The notes beneath the pieces are model-generated. The model was not told the origin of the DNA. It did no database searches and saw nothing but the letters and a program-made list of their open reading frames with translations. Of a stretch of 6,530 nt of DNA, positions 1-5,995 are shown in pieces. Every line of letters starts with the position of its first letter. The stretch's first letter is position 1. This DNA comes from Sphingobacterium thalpophilum (GTDB lineage Bacteria; Bacteroidota; Bacteroidia; Flavobacteriales; Flavobacteriaceae). The position numbers and the translations under genes were made by a program. The stretch lies in contig CALQBR020000082.1 of NCBI GenBank assembly GCA_943328865.2, positions 1-6,530 of the forward strand, read 5' to 3'.

Positions 1-1
1 C

Positions 2-604
2 ATCTGTATCGGTAGGAATTATACCCAGCATATTGAAGAATTACAAAATGAAAGACCCGACGAGCCTTTGGTTTTTATGAAACCTGATTCGGCCGTTTTG
101 TTGAAACAACATCCTTTTGTGATTCCTGATTTTTCGGAGGACATTCACCATGAACTCGAAATTATTGTAAAAATCAACAAAGTAGGAAAGTATATCGATG
201 AAAAATTTGCGCATAAATATTATGATGAAATTGGTGTTGGAATCGATTTTACGGCTCGCGATTTACAGCAAAAACTGAAGGATAAAGGATTTCCTTGGGA
301 AAAAGCCAAAGCATTTGACGGTTCAGCGGTTATTGGAGACTTTTTATCGAAAAATAATTTTAATTCGATGGAAAATCTTACATTTGAAATGACTAAAAAT
401 GGAACAACAGTTCAAAAAGGAAACTCCAGTCATATGTTGTGGAAAATAGATGCGCTTATTGCTCATGTGTCTCAGTTTTTTACCTTAAAAATTGGTGATA
501 TTATTTTTACAGGAACTCCAGAAGGAGTTGGACTAGTTAAGCCAAATGACATTTTAGAAGGTTTTTTAGAAGGAAATAAATTATTTAGAATACACGTAAA
601 ATAA
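2..604 (+). CDS. Fumarylacetoacetate hydrolase (FAH) family protein, 5'-partial
   Basis: The frame is open from the first bases of the window (ICIGRNYTQHIEEL...), so the start lies just outside. Relatives are about 200-205 residues and 200 are visible, so probably only about three residues are missing. The internal TTG at 68 is not the start, because the conserved N-terminal GRNY segment precedes it. Family marks are the metal-binding acidic residues in HELE (codons at 152-154 and 158-160), the Asp in GIDFTARDLQ (245-247), the KAFD segment, and the C-terminal GDIIFTGTPEGVG loop. The family comprises cytosolic Mg/Mn-dependent enzymes that cleave or hydrate beta-diketo and 2-oxo acids (acylpyruvases, oxaloacetate decarboxylases, HpcE-type hydratases). 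The specific substrate cannot be read from sequence. The stop overlaps the next ATG (TAATG), which implies translational coupling to the Hpt gene. Confidence 0.9.
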   Translation: MCIGRNYTQHIEELQNERPDEPLVFMKPDSAVLLKQHPFVIPDFSEDIHHELEIIVKINKVGKYIDEKFAHKYYDEIGVGIDFTARDLQQKLKDKGFPWEKAKAFDGSAVIGDFLSKNNFNSMENLTFEMTKNGTTVQKGNSSHMLWKIDALIAHVSQFFTLKIGDIIFTGTPEGVGLVKPNDILEGFLEGNKLFRIHVK

Positions 605-948
605 TGGCGCTACATTACAATTTAGCAAAAGTATACGCACTTTCAGGAAACGATCCGCAATTTGTAAAGCAAATTGTTAATTTGTTTGTAACAGAAGTGT
701 CCTCTGATTTGGCGGCGCTTAAAGAGGGTATTGAAGCGAAAGACCACCAAAAAGCCTATGGTTCTGCCCATAAAATTAAACCTTCGCTCGATTTGTTAGG
801 ACTCAATTTGGCTTATGAAGAAATCTTACAAATTGAAGATTGGACCAAAAACATAGGCAGAAAGAAGGAAATTAAGGAAATCTATAAAAGTGTGGCCCAC
901 CAAATTGAAAAAGCAGTTAAGGAAATCAAGAAGGATTTTAATTTATAG
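604..948 (+). CDS. Small Hpt (histidine phosphotransfer) domain protein
   Basis: This 114-residue protein consists only of an Hpt domain. It is predicted all-helical, with the phospho-acceptor motif AHKIKPSLDLLG at residues 55-66. His56 is the likely phosphorylated residue and Lys59 the conserved lysine. The usual Gly after that lysine (HxxKG) is replaced by Pro60. Hpt proteins relay phosphoryl groups between hybrid sensor kinases and response regulators in the cytoplasm. No kinase or regulator gene is visible here, so it is an orphan whose partners must be encoded elsewhere. Its ATG overlaps the stop of the FAH-family gene by one base, so the two are co-translated. A T-tailed hairpin follows 10 bases after the stop. 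The family assignment is firm; a signalling role is inferred from the family. Confidence 0.85.
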   Translation: MALHYNLAKVYALSGNDPQFVKQIVNLFVTEVSSDLAALKEGIEAKDHQKAYGSAHKIKPSLDLLGLNLAYEEILQIEDWTKNIGRKKEIKEIYKSVAHQIEKAVKEIKKDFNL

Positions 949-957
949 TTAAAAGTC

Positions 958-1003
958 AAAAGAAAGACAAAAAGAATCGGTTGATTTTTTTTAGTCTTTT
1001 TTT
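958..1003 (+). terminator. Rho-independent terminator after the FAH/Hpt unit
   Basis: The stem pairs 963-978 (AAAGACAAAAAGAATC) with 983-999, across a GGTT loop at 979-982. It contains one G-U pair (974/987) and one bulged A (993), and it is followed by further Ts up to 1003. Flanking A/T bases extend the pairing outward to about 958. It begins 10 bases past the Hpt stop codon and ends 19 bases before the cinA ATG, so it separates the two transcription units or acts as an attenuator for cinA. The stem is AT-rich, so its strength is uncertain. Confidence 0.7.
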
Positions 1004-1022
1004 AGTTAATACAATATAAACC

Positions 1023-2276
1023 ATGAAAGCAACCATAGTCACTATTGGAGATGAAATTTTAATAGGTCAAATTGTTGATACCAATTCGGTATTTATAGCC
1101 AAATCATTAGATCGTATTGGCGTTGAGATTCACGAAATGATTTCTATTAGCGATCATAAGCAACATATTTTAGATACTTTAAAAAAGCTACAAAATAAGG
1201 TTGATTTAGTGCTAATTACAGGTGGTTTAGGTCCTACGAAAGACGATATTACCAAGAAAACTTTATGTGAGTATTTTGGAGACACTTTGGTAATCAATAA
1301 AGAAGTTGAGGCGCATGTGATTGATTTGATTGAACGCGTGATGAAACGTCCCGCTTCACAAATGAACAAGGATCAAGCTTTGGTGCCTTCAAAATGTACC
1401 GTACTGCACAACCAAGTTGGAACTGCTCCTGGAATGTGGATGAAAAAAGAAAATACCGTTTTTATTTCATTGCCGGGTGTTCCTTATGAAATGAAGTATT
1501 TGATGGAGGAAGAAATTATTCCTAAAGTGGTCAAAGAATACCAACGGCCTTACATCCTTCATAAAACCATTCTGACTTATGGGCAAGGGGAAAGCTTGGT
1601 AGCGGAACGCATTGAAGATTGGGAAAATAATTTACCCACGTTTATTAAATTGGCCTATTTACCAAGTCCAGGGCGTGTGCGATTGCGTTTGTCGGCAAGA
1701 GGGACTGACAAAGCGTTATTAGAAAAAGCAATTGCTGATAATATTGTTTCGTTGGCTAAGATTATCGGAGATATTATTGTTGGTTTTGAGGAAGAAGATA
1801 CCATTGAAGTGGTTTTGGGAAGATTGTTGACCCAACAAAATAAAACCATTGCCACGGCAGAGAGTTTGACTGGCGGAAAAATAGCGCAGATTTTATCAGC
1901 TGTTCCAGGGGCTTCTCATTATTTCAAAGGGAGCGTGGTTTCGTATGCTACCGAAACTAAAATTTCGATCTTAGGATTGTCGGAAGAATTGATAAAAGAA
2001 CATTCGGTGGTGAGCGCTGAGGTTGCTAAAGAAATGGCAATTGCTATCAAACGAATCATGAAAACAGATTATGCAATTGCTACTACTGGAAATGCTGGCC
2101 CATCAAAAGGGGATTCGAATGCTAAAATTGGGACTGTTTTTATTGCTTTAGCGACTCCTGATCAAGTTAGGGTAGAAGAATTTGATTTTGGTCAACCCCG
2201 TGATAAAGTGATAGATAGAACCGTAAATAAAAGTTTAGAAATGGTGCAGAAAGAAATTTTAAAAAATCTACTTTAA
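1023..2276 (+). CDS. cinA: CinA-like protein: MoCF domain plus nicotinamide-nucleotide amidase (PncC) domain
   Basis: This 417-residue cytosolic protein has the full two-domain CinA length. The N-terminal molybdopterin-binding-like (MoCF/COG1058) domain starts with [14 protein letters not shown] (residues 9-22) and carries [10 protein letters not shown] (66-75) and SLPGVPYEM (149-157). The C-terminal PncC domain, from about residue 262, shows AESLTGG (279-285) with the presumed nucleophile Ser281, GSVVSYAT (303-310) and TTGNAGP (354-360). Known family activities are deamidation of NMN to nicotinic acid mononucleotide, which recycles the NMN released by NAD-dependent DNA ligase, and ADP-ribose pyrophosphatase activity of the N-terminal domain. 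A link to competence is known only in some bacteria and is not implied here. The loop after TTGNAGP reads [10 protein letters not shown] rather than the more usual glycine-rich form. The ATG is 19 bases past a hairpin, and no Shine-Dalgarno sequence is seen. Confidence 0.96.
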   Translation: MKATIVTIGDEILIGQIVDTNSVFIAKSLDRIGVEIHEMISISDHKQHILDTLKKLQNKVDLVLITGGLGPTKDDITKKTLCEYFGDTLVINKEVEAHVIDLIERVMKRPASQMNKDQALVPSKCTVLHNQVGTAPGMWMKKENTVFISLPGVPYEMKYLMEEEIIPKVVKEYQRPYILHKTILTYGQGESLVAERIEDWENNLPTFIKLAYLPSPGRVRLRLSARGTDKALLEKAIADNIVSLAKIIGDIIVGFEEEDTIEVVLGRLLTQQNKTIATAESLTGGKIAQILSAVPGASHYFKGSVVSYATETKISILGLSEELIKEHSVVSAEVAKEMAIAIKRIMKTDYAIATTGNAGPSKGDSNAKIGTVFIALATPDQVRVEEFDFGQPRDKVIDRTVNKSLEMVQKEILKNLL

Positions 2277-2280
2277 TTAT

Positions 2281-2312
2281 TTTGTATTATAGGTTTATTT
2301 TTTGTTACTTTG
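2281..2312 (+). promoter_or_regulatory. Bacteroidota-type sigma-ABfr promoter for rpmB
   Basis: TTTG at 2281-2284 (-33 element) is followed after 20 bases by TTACTTTG at 2305-2312. The latter matches the -7 consensus TAnnTTTG at five of six defined positions. The spacing fits known Bacteroidota promoters. It begins four bases after the cinA stop and lies 35 bases before the rpmB ATG, so it gives the ribosomal cluster its own transcript with a leader of roughly 25-30 bases. The transcription start itself is inferred. Confidence 0.7.
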
Positions 2313-2347
2313 CACCCTGATTTTGAATAACGATAAAAGATAAGATA

Positions 2348-2584
2348 ATGTCAAGAGTTTGTGACCTTACAGGTAAAAGAGCGATGGTAGGAAATAACGT
2401 TTCTCACGCGATGAACAAAACTAAGAGAAAGTTTTCTGTAAACTTAGTTAAAAAGCGTTTTTATCTTCCTGAAGAAGATAGATGGATTACTCTAAGAGTA
2501 GCTGCATCTACAATAAAAACAATTAATAAAAATGGAATCGCTGCAGTTTTGAAAAAAGCACAGTCAGAAGGATTTATAAAATAA
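2348..2584 (+). CDS. rpmB: 50S ribosomal protein L28 (bL28)
   Basis: The 78-residue basic protein has the typical L28 length and opening: [17 protein letters not shown] (residues 5-21), then [10 protein letters not shown] and [18 protein letters not shown]28 is a structural protein of the large subunit. Only one cysteine (Cys5) is present, so this is the zinc-free (C-minus) form rather than the four-cysteine form. It is the first gene of the rpmB-rpmG-DUF4295 cluster, read from the promoter at 2281-2312. The start is fixed by the conserved MSRVC opening. No Shine-Dalgarno sequence is visible (the upstream bases are GATAAGATA), as is normal in this phylum. Confidence 0.97.
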   Translation: MSRVCDLTGKRAMVGNNVSHAMNKTKRKFSVNLVKKRFYLPEEDRWITLRVAASTIKTINKNGIAAVLKKAQSEGFIK

Positions 2585-2610
2585 TCCATTCCTAACAACT
2601 ATATAGCAAG

Positions 2611-2793
2611 ATGGCAAAGAAAGGTAATAGAATACAGGTAATTTTAGAATGTACAGAGCACAAAACATCAGGTGTTGCTGGAACTTCAAGATACATCACG
2701 ACAAAGAACAAAAAGAACACTCCAGACAGATTAGAGATTAAAAAATTTAATCCAATCTTGAAACGCGTAACTGTTCACAAAGAAATTAAGTAA
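2611..2793 (+). CDS. rpmG: 50S ribosomal protein L33 (bL33)
   Basis: The 60-residue basic protein is recognised by [18 protein letters not shown] and by [20 protein letters not shown], the standard L33 core. It is a large-subunit protein near the E site. It has a single cysteine (Cys14) and lacks the paired CxxC motifs, so it is the zinc-independent form. It lies 26 bases after rpmB in the same orientation and without a separate terminator, so it is co-transcribed. The rpmB-rpmG pairing is widespread in bacteria. Confidence 0.97.
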   Translation: MAKKGNRIQVILECTEHKTSGVAGTSRYITTKNKKNTPDRLEIKKFNPILKRVTVHKEIK

Positions 2794-2837
2794 TAATTAG
2801 AAATTTTTTTATAAAAATTTCAAATAACATTTGAATC

Positions 2838-2990
2838 ATGGCAAAGAAAACCGTAGCATCGTTACAAACAGCTTCTAAGAGATTATCAAAAGCCATTAAA
2901 ATGGTAAAATCTCCAAAAACTGGTGCATATACATTCGTTGAATCTATTATGACTCCTGAGGCAGTTGATGAATTCTTGAAAAAGAAATAA
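2838..2990 (+). CDS. DUF4295 family small basic protein, probable ribosome-associated
   Basis: A 50-residue protein starts at the ATG at 2838 (MAKKTVASLQTASKRLSKAI...) and ends at TAA 2988-2990. It is rich in Lys and carries the features I associate with DUF4295: an N-terminal MAKK(T/V)VA segment, a central KMVKSPKTGAYTF and an acidic/basic tail ending DEFLKKK. The family is confined to Bacteroidota and sits directly after rpmG, which by itself suggests a ribosomal role. I recall a structural study of a Flavobacterium ribosome naming an extra large-subunit protein, bL38. Whether that is this family I cannot verify here. It begins 44 bases after rpmG, beyond a weak AT hairpin, and a strong terminator follows it, making it the last gene of the cluster. 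Confidence 0.88.
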   Translation: MAKKTVASLQTASKRLSKAIKMVKSPKTGAYTFVESIMTPEAVDEFLKKK

Positions 2991-3009
2991 TTTCAATTAC
3001 ACTATATAG

Positions 3010-3048
3010 AAAAGCTACTTTCATTCGGAAGTAGCTTTTTTATTTTTT
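3010..3048 (+). terminator. Strong rho-independent terminator of the rpmB-rpmG-DUF4295 cluster
   Basis: A perfect 11-bp stem, AAAAGCTACTT (3010-3020) paired with AAGTAGCTTTT (3029-3039), encloses the eight-base loop TCATTCGG. It runs into a T-rich tail (TTTTTTATTTTTT at 3036-3048). It lies 19 bases after the DUF4295 stop and separates the ribosomal genes from ftsY. Confidence 0.9.
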
Positions 3049-3232
3049 ATATTTACCATCGCAAATTATTAGCCTAGCGAAAGGAATGTTTTTGCAGGTG
3101 ATCCAGTTTCCAATTTTTTTGTTTTTATTGCTTTATTCGGGTGTCAAGAAATAAAAGACTTATGGAATTGCAAAACATGTTTTTTTACAGAGAATCAATT
3201 TCAGGTTCAAAAAATATATAAACAACGAAAGC

Positions 3233-4186
3233 ATGAATTTTTTTAAAAAAATATTTTCTTCAGATAAAAAAGAAACTTTAGACAAAGGACTGGAGAAATC
3301 AAAAACCTCTTTTTTTTCCAAACTATCTAAAGCCGTTGCCGGAAAATCAAAAGTTGACGACGAGGTATTGGACAATTTGGAGGAGATTTTAGTTTCTTCA
3401 GATGTGGGCGTTAACACTACTTTGAAAATTATCAACCGAATTGAGAAGCGTGTTTCTGAAGACAAATACTTGGGAACCGAGGAGCTCAATGAAATTTTAA
3501 GGCAGGAGATTGCTGGGCTGCTTTCAGAAACCAATTCTGGTGAAGCGACTGAATTTGTAATTCCAATAAACACAAAGCCATACGTATTAATGGTAGTAGG
3601 GGTTAATGGTGTGGGTAAAACGACTACGATTGGTAAATTGGCGTATCAATTTAAAAAACAAGGTTATAAAGTTGTTCTTGGTGCTGCCGATACGTTTCGT
3701 GCCGCTGCCATTGACCAATTGCAAATCTGGGCCGATAGGGTAGGTGTTCCTATTGTGCGTCAAAATATGGGAAGTGATCCAGCTTCTGTGGCTTTTGATA
3801 CCTTGCAATCTGCGGTAGCACAAAATGCAGATATTGTCATTATTGATACGGCAGGGCGTTTGCACAATAAAATCAACTTAATGAATGAGTTGACCAAAGT
3901 GAAAAGAGTGATGCAAAAAGTGGTAGAAGATGCGCCTCACGATGTGTTGTTGGTGCTAGATGGATCTACAGGTCAAAATGCCTTTGAACAAGCGAAACAG
4001 TTTACTTCAGCCACTGAAGTGACAGCTCTTGCGGTGACCAAATTAGATGGTACAGCAAAAGGAGGCGTGGTTATCGGGATTTCCGATCAATTTCAAATTC
4101 CAGTGAAGTATATTGGGGTAGGGGAAGGAATTGAAGACTTGCAAGTGTTTAATAAATATGAATTTGTAGATTCCTTTTTTAAATAA
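3233..4186 (+). CDS. ftsY: Signal recognition particle receptor FtsY
   Basis: This 317-residue SRP-type GTPase docks SRP-bound translating ribosomes at the inner membrane and hands them to SecYEG. The first ~20 residues (MNFFKKIFSSDKKE...) are short, with an amphipathic, membrane-contacting look, in place of the long acidic A domain of E. coli FtsY. The N domain spans about residues 25-105. The G domain shows the P-loop GVNGVGKTT (123-131), the insertion-box motif DTFRAAAIDQL (153-163), DTAGR (205-209), the guanine-specificity motif TKLDG (269-273) and the closing GVGEGIEDLQ (295-304). All key GTPase residues are intact. The ATG at 3233 is chosen because the MNFFKKIF opening is typical. No clear promoter is seen in the ~185 bases upstream. 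A small membrane-protein gene follows after four bases. Confidence 0.97.
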   Translation: MNFFKKIFSSDKKETLDKGLEKSKTSFFSKLSKAVAGKSKVDDEVLDNLEEILVSSDVGVNTTLKIINRIEKRVSEDKYLGTEELNEILRQEIAGLLSETNSGEATEFVIPINTKPYVLMVVGVNGVGKTTTIGKLAYQFKKQGYKVVLGAADTFRAAAIDQLQIWADRVGVPIVRQNMGSDPASVAFDTLQSAVAQNADIVIIDTAGRLHNKINLMNELTKVKRVMQKVVEDAPHDVLLVLDGSTGQNAFEQAKQFTSATEVTALAVTKLDGTAKGGVVIGISDQFQIPVKYIGVGEGIEDLQVFNKYEFVDSFFK

Positions 4187-4190
4187 TAAG

Positions 4191-4358
4191 ATGGATTTTA
4201 TTAAAAATTTGAAGCCTATTCAGCTCTATATGACTAGTGTGATTTTTTTTATAATCGCAAATTTACTCAGAAAAGAATATTACGATTTGTATTTCCCTTT
4301 TTTAGTTATTGGAGTTTTGCTGTTTTTTTTAGGTTTACGCAAAAGAATTAAGAAATAA
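4191..4358 (+). CDS. Small two-helix membrane protein downstream of ftsY
   Basis: A 55-residue protein runs from ATG 4191 (MDFIKNLKPIQLYMTS...) to TAA 4356-4358. It has two hydrophobic stretches, about residues 12-26 (LYMTSVIFFIIANLL) and 35-50 (FPFLVIGVLLFFLGL), separated by a charged, aromatic turn (RKEYYDLY). It ends in a basic tail, RKRIKK. Both termini carry positive charge, so by the positive-inside rule the protein is probably a hairpin with both ends in the cytoplasm. I do not recognise a named family. It starts four bases after the ftsY stop and is followed at once by a hairpin, so it is the second gene of an ftsY transcript. Sitting next to the SRP receptor hints at membrane biogenesis, but that is inference only. 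Confidence 0.72.
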   Translation: MDFIKNLKPIQLYMTSVIFFIIANLLRKEYYDLYFPFLVIGVLLFFLGLRKRIKK

Positions 4359-4363
4359 TTCCG

Positions 4364-4398
4364 TGCCCTGTATTACTGATACAGGGCATTGATTTTTT
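4364..4398 (+). terminator. Terminator hairpin between ftsY unit and convergent serine hydrolase
   Basis: A perfect 10-bp stem, TGCCCTGTAT (4364-4373) paired with ATACAGGGCA (4379-4388), has loop TACTG and on the + strand is followed by TTGATTTTTT (to 4398). It sits five bases after the small membrane-protein stop and overlaps the last codons and stop (4373-4375) of the minus-strand hydrolase. On the minus strand the bases after the stem are only moderately T-rich, so it is a good + strand terminator and possibly a weak bidirectional one. Confidence 0.8.
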
Positions 4399-5437
4399 GC
4401 CAAAGAACTTCATCAAAAGTTGAAAGTGCTAAATTTGCTGAATCTGCGGCATCACCCATACGGATAACCACCATTCTTTTACTAGGTACAATATAGATTT
4501 TCTGGTCATTTTTACCTAAAGCCATAAACATATCGTCTGGAGCGGTAGGGATAATACTTCCTGAAAATTGCAATTGTGATTGTGGTAAATGGTAGCTTGA
4601 TTTTCCATTTAACCACCATAAATAACCATAGCTTAGATTGATGTCTTGAGAGGGAGTTATTGCGGCATTAAAAAACGGTTCGTTTAAAATTTGGTCAGAA
4701 TTCCATTTTCCCTTGTTGTACATTAATAACCCAAAGCGCGCCATGCTTCGAGTTGTACTCCAATAAACGATGTTGTTTCCTGAAGCAATCCAAGTACCAT
4801 TCATGCCAATTTTATCTCTGAGTTTAGAATTAAAGTAATTACTCCAAGATTCTCCACTTGCTTGAGCAACTACATCTTGAAGTTTAACATAAACGTTATG
4901 ATAAGCCCAGCGTGTTCCAGCATCGGCAACATATTCGAGTCTTTCGGGCGAGACATCATCTCCATTGGTAATATCTTCAATTCCAGAAGTCATCGATAGT
5001 AAATTTTTGCAGGTAATCAAATTCTCTTGGGCAAGTGTTGCGCTAGTCCATCCTGTTCCAATATAATCAGACACTCTATTGTTGATGTTTAATTTACCTT
5101 CTTGTTGCGCAATACCCGTAAGGGTAGAGGTTAATGTTTTTCCTGCACTTGCCCAATACCAATTGCTAGTAGCATTATGATTGTTGAAATATTTCTCTAT
5201 TACAATCCGACCATCAACTAAAATGACAAAACCTTTCGTATTCTTGATTGCTAGATAATCCAAAAGTAGCTGTACGGCTGTTTGGTTCCATCCTAAAGAA
5301 GCAATAGATTTGGTTTCCCAAGTTGAACTGCCATCGGTTGGAGGGAAATATAGTTTGTCTGAATTTAGGATTTTTTCGTCAGTATTACAGCCTGAAAGCA
5401 AGATAGTGGCTGTTAAAATAAAATAGATTTTCTTCAT
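4373..5437 (-). CDS. Lipoprotein serine hydrolase, beta-lactamase/S12 (class C-like) family
   Basis: The 354-residue protein has an N-terminal lipoprotein signal (MKKIYFILTATILLSGC), giving a lipidated Cys17. The next residues, NTDEK, are acidic and resemble the lipoprotein export signals that send Bacteroidota lipoproteins to the outer face of the outer membrane; that location is inferred. The catalytic SxxK is SAGK (Ser97, Lys100) and the YxN motif is YHN (Tyr179-Asn181), as in class C beta-lactamases, DD-peptidases and EstB-type esterases. The C-terminal segment GKNDQKIYIVPSKRMVVIRMG (about 308-328) corresponds to the G-x-x-x-Q-x-I-x-V-x-P part of the fold. The natural substrate is unknown; esterase or peptidase activity is more likely than drug resistance. 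The gene stands alone on the minus strand. A poor -7 match (TATTTTTA, minus strand 5469-5462) is the only promoter candidate seen. Confidence 0.9.
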   Translation of the reverse strand: MKKIYFILTATILLSGCNTDEKILNSDKLYFPPTDGSSTWETKSIASLGWNQTAVQLLLDYLAIKNTKGFVILVDGRIVIEKYFNNHNATSNWYWASAGKTLTSTLTGIAQQEGKLNINNRVSDYIGTGWTSATLAQENLITCKNLLSMTSGIEDITNGDDVSPERLEYVADAGTRWAYHNVYVKLQDVVAQASGESWSNYFNSKLRDKIGMNGTWIASGNNIVYWSTTRSMARFGLLMYNKGKWNSDQILNEPFFNAAITPSQDINLSYGYLWWLNGKSSYHLPQSQLQFSGSIIPTAPDDMFMALGKNDQKIYIVPSKRMVVIRMGDAADSANLALSTFDEVLWQKINALYQ

Positions 5438-5532
5438 TTTAATGATTTTACTCTTAAGGCCTAAAAATAGGAAATTGTTTTACTTTATTATTTTTATTAG
5501 TAAATAAAAATGATTTTAAATCGGATATGAAG

Positions 5533-5540
5533 TAAATTTG
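5533..5540 (+). promoter_or_regulatory. Probable -7 promoter element for the lipoprotein/DUF721 unit
   Basis: TAAATTTG is an exact match to the Bacteroidota -7 consensus TAnnTTTG, and it is followed by CA as in many flavobacterial promoters. It lies 17 bases before the ATG at 5558, giving a very short leader. No TTG is found at the expected -33 distance (about 5506-5516), so the promoter is incomplete by consensus. It lies in the 120-bp divergent region shared with the minus-strand hydrolase. Confidence 0.6.
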
Positions 5541-5557
5541 CAATAAACCACTTCCTG

Positions 5558-5995
5558 ATGAAAAAAATATATGCACTTCTTTTTGTTTTTATTTTCAGTT
5601 ATTGTCACCAAAAAATTGATCAAGAGGATTTATCTAAGTTAAACGGCTATTGGGAAATTGAAAAGGTGATACTTCCCGATGGTACTGAAAAAGCGTATGC
5701 TATCAACGAAACTTTCGATTACTTTCAGATTCAATCCAATAGAGGATTTAGAAAGAAAGTAAAGCCGCAATTGAACGGTCGTTTTTTAGTAGATAACCAA
5801 TCTGAGAAAGTAGAAATTTGTATTGAGAAAGACCAGGTTTTGCTGTCGTATGCAACTCCTTATGCCAAGTGGAAAGAAACATTAATTACCCTTACCGATG
5901 ATAAGTTGGTACTGGTTAATAAGGCAAAAATAGCATATCATTATAAAAAAGTAACCCCAATTCAACTTTTAAACGATGGCAAAAAGACTAAATAA
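5558..5995 (+). CDS. Small secreted, probable lipoprotein with lipocalin-like features
   Basis: This 145-residue protein begins MKKIYALLFVFIFSYC: a positively charged start, a hydrophobic core and a cysteine at 16. FSYC is a poor lipobox because Tyr at -1 is unusual, so lipidation is likely but not certain. The mature part opens LSKLNGYWEIEKVILPDGTE (residues 25-44), the L-x-G-x-W pattern of small lipocalin-like beta-barrel proteins. It continues with alternating strands typical of beta structure and ends in a lysine-rich tail. No catalytic motif is visible and the function is unknown. The start is supported by the -7 element 17 bases upstream. Its last 20 bases overlap the DUF721 gene in another frame, so both are made from one transcript. 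The pairing of a periplasmic or outer-membrane protein with a replication protein is odd and may only reflect promoter sharing. Confidence 0.75.
   Translation: MKKIYALLFVFIFSYCHQKIDQEDLSKLNGYWEIEKVILPDGTEKAYAINETFDYFQIQSNRGFRKKVKPQLNGRFLVDNQSEKVEICIEKDQVLLSYATPYAKWKETLITLTDDKLVLVNKAKIAYHYKKVTPIQLLNDGKKTK

Noticed and set aside
68..76. TTG at 68 as the start of the FAH-family gene
   Set aside because: The frame is open to the window edge and the upstream residues (CIGRNYTQHIEEL) are conserved family sequence, so the gene is cut by the window.
1154..1369. Minus-strand open frame inside cinA
   Set aside because: It lies fully antisense to a well-conserved coding region; its translation is low-complexity Ser/Ile-rich and resembles no family I know.
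1655..1855. Second minus-strand open frame inside cinA
   Set aside because: It is antisense to the conserved linker and PncC domain start, with no promoter or recognisable protein features.
2826..2833. AACATTTG before the DUF4295 gene as a -7 box
   Set aside because: It is only four bases from the ATG and has no TTG at the -33 distance; the gene is better explained as part of the rpmB transcript.
3160..3573. Minus-strand open frame of 137 codons over the ftsY start
   Set aside because: It is antisense to the FtsY N domain; the Ser-rich translation is typical of the complement of a charged helical protein.
3587..3865. Minus-strand open frame inside the FtsY G domain
   Set aside because: It is a shadow of the GTPase motifs on the other strand, with no independent support.
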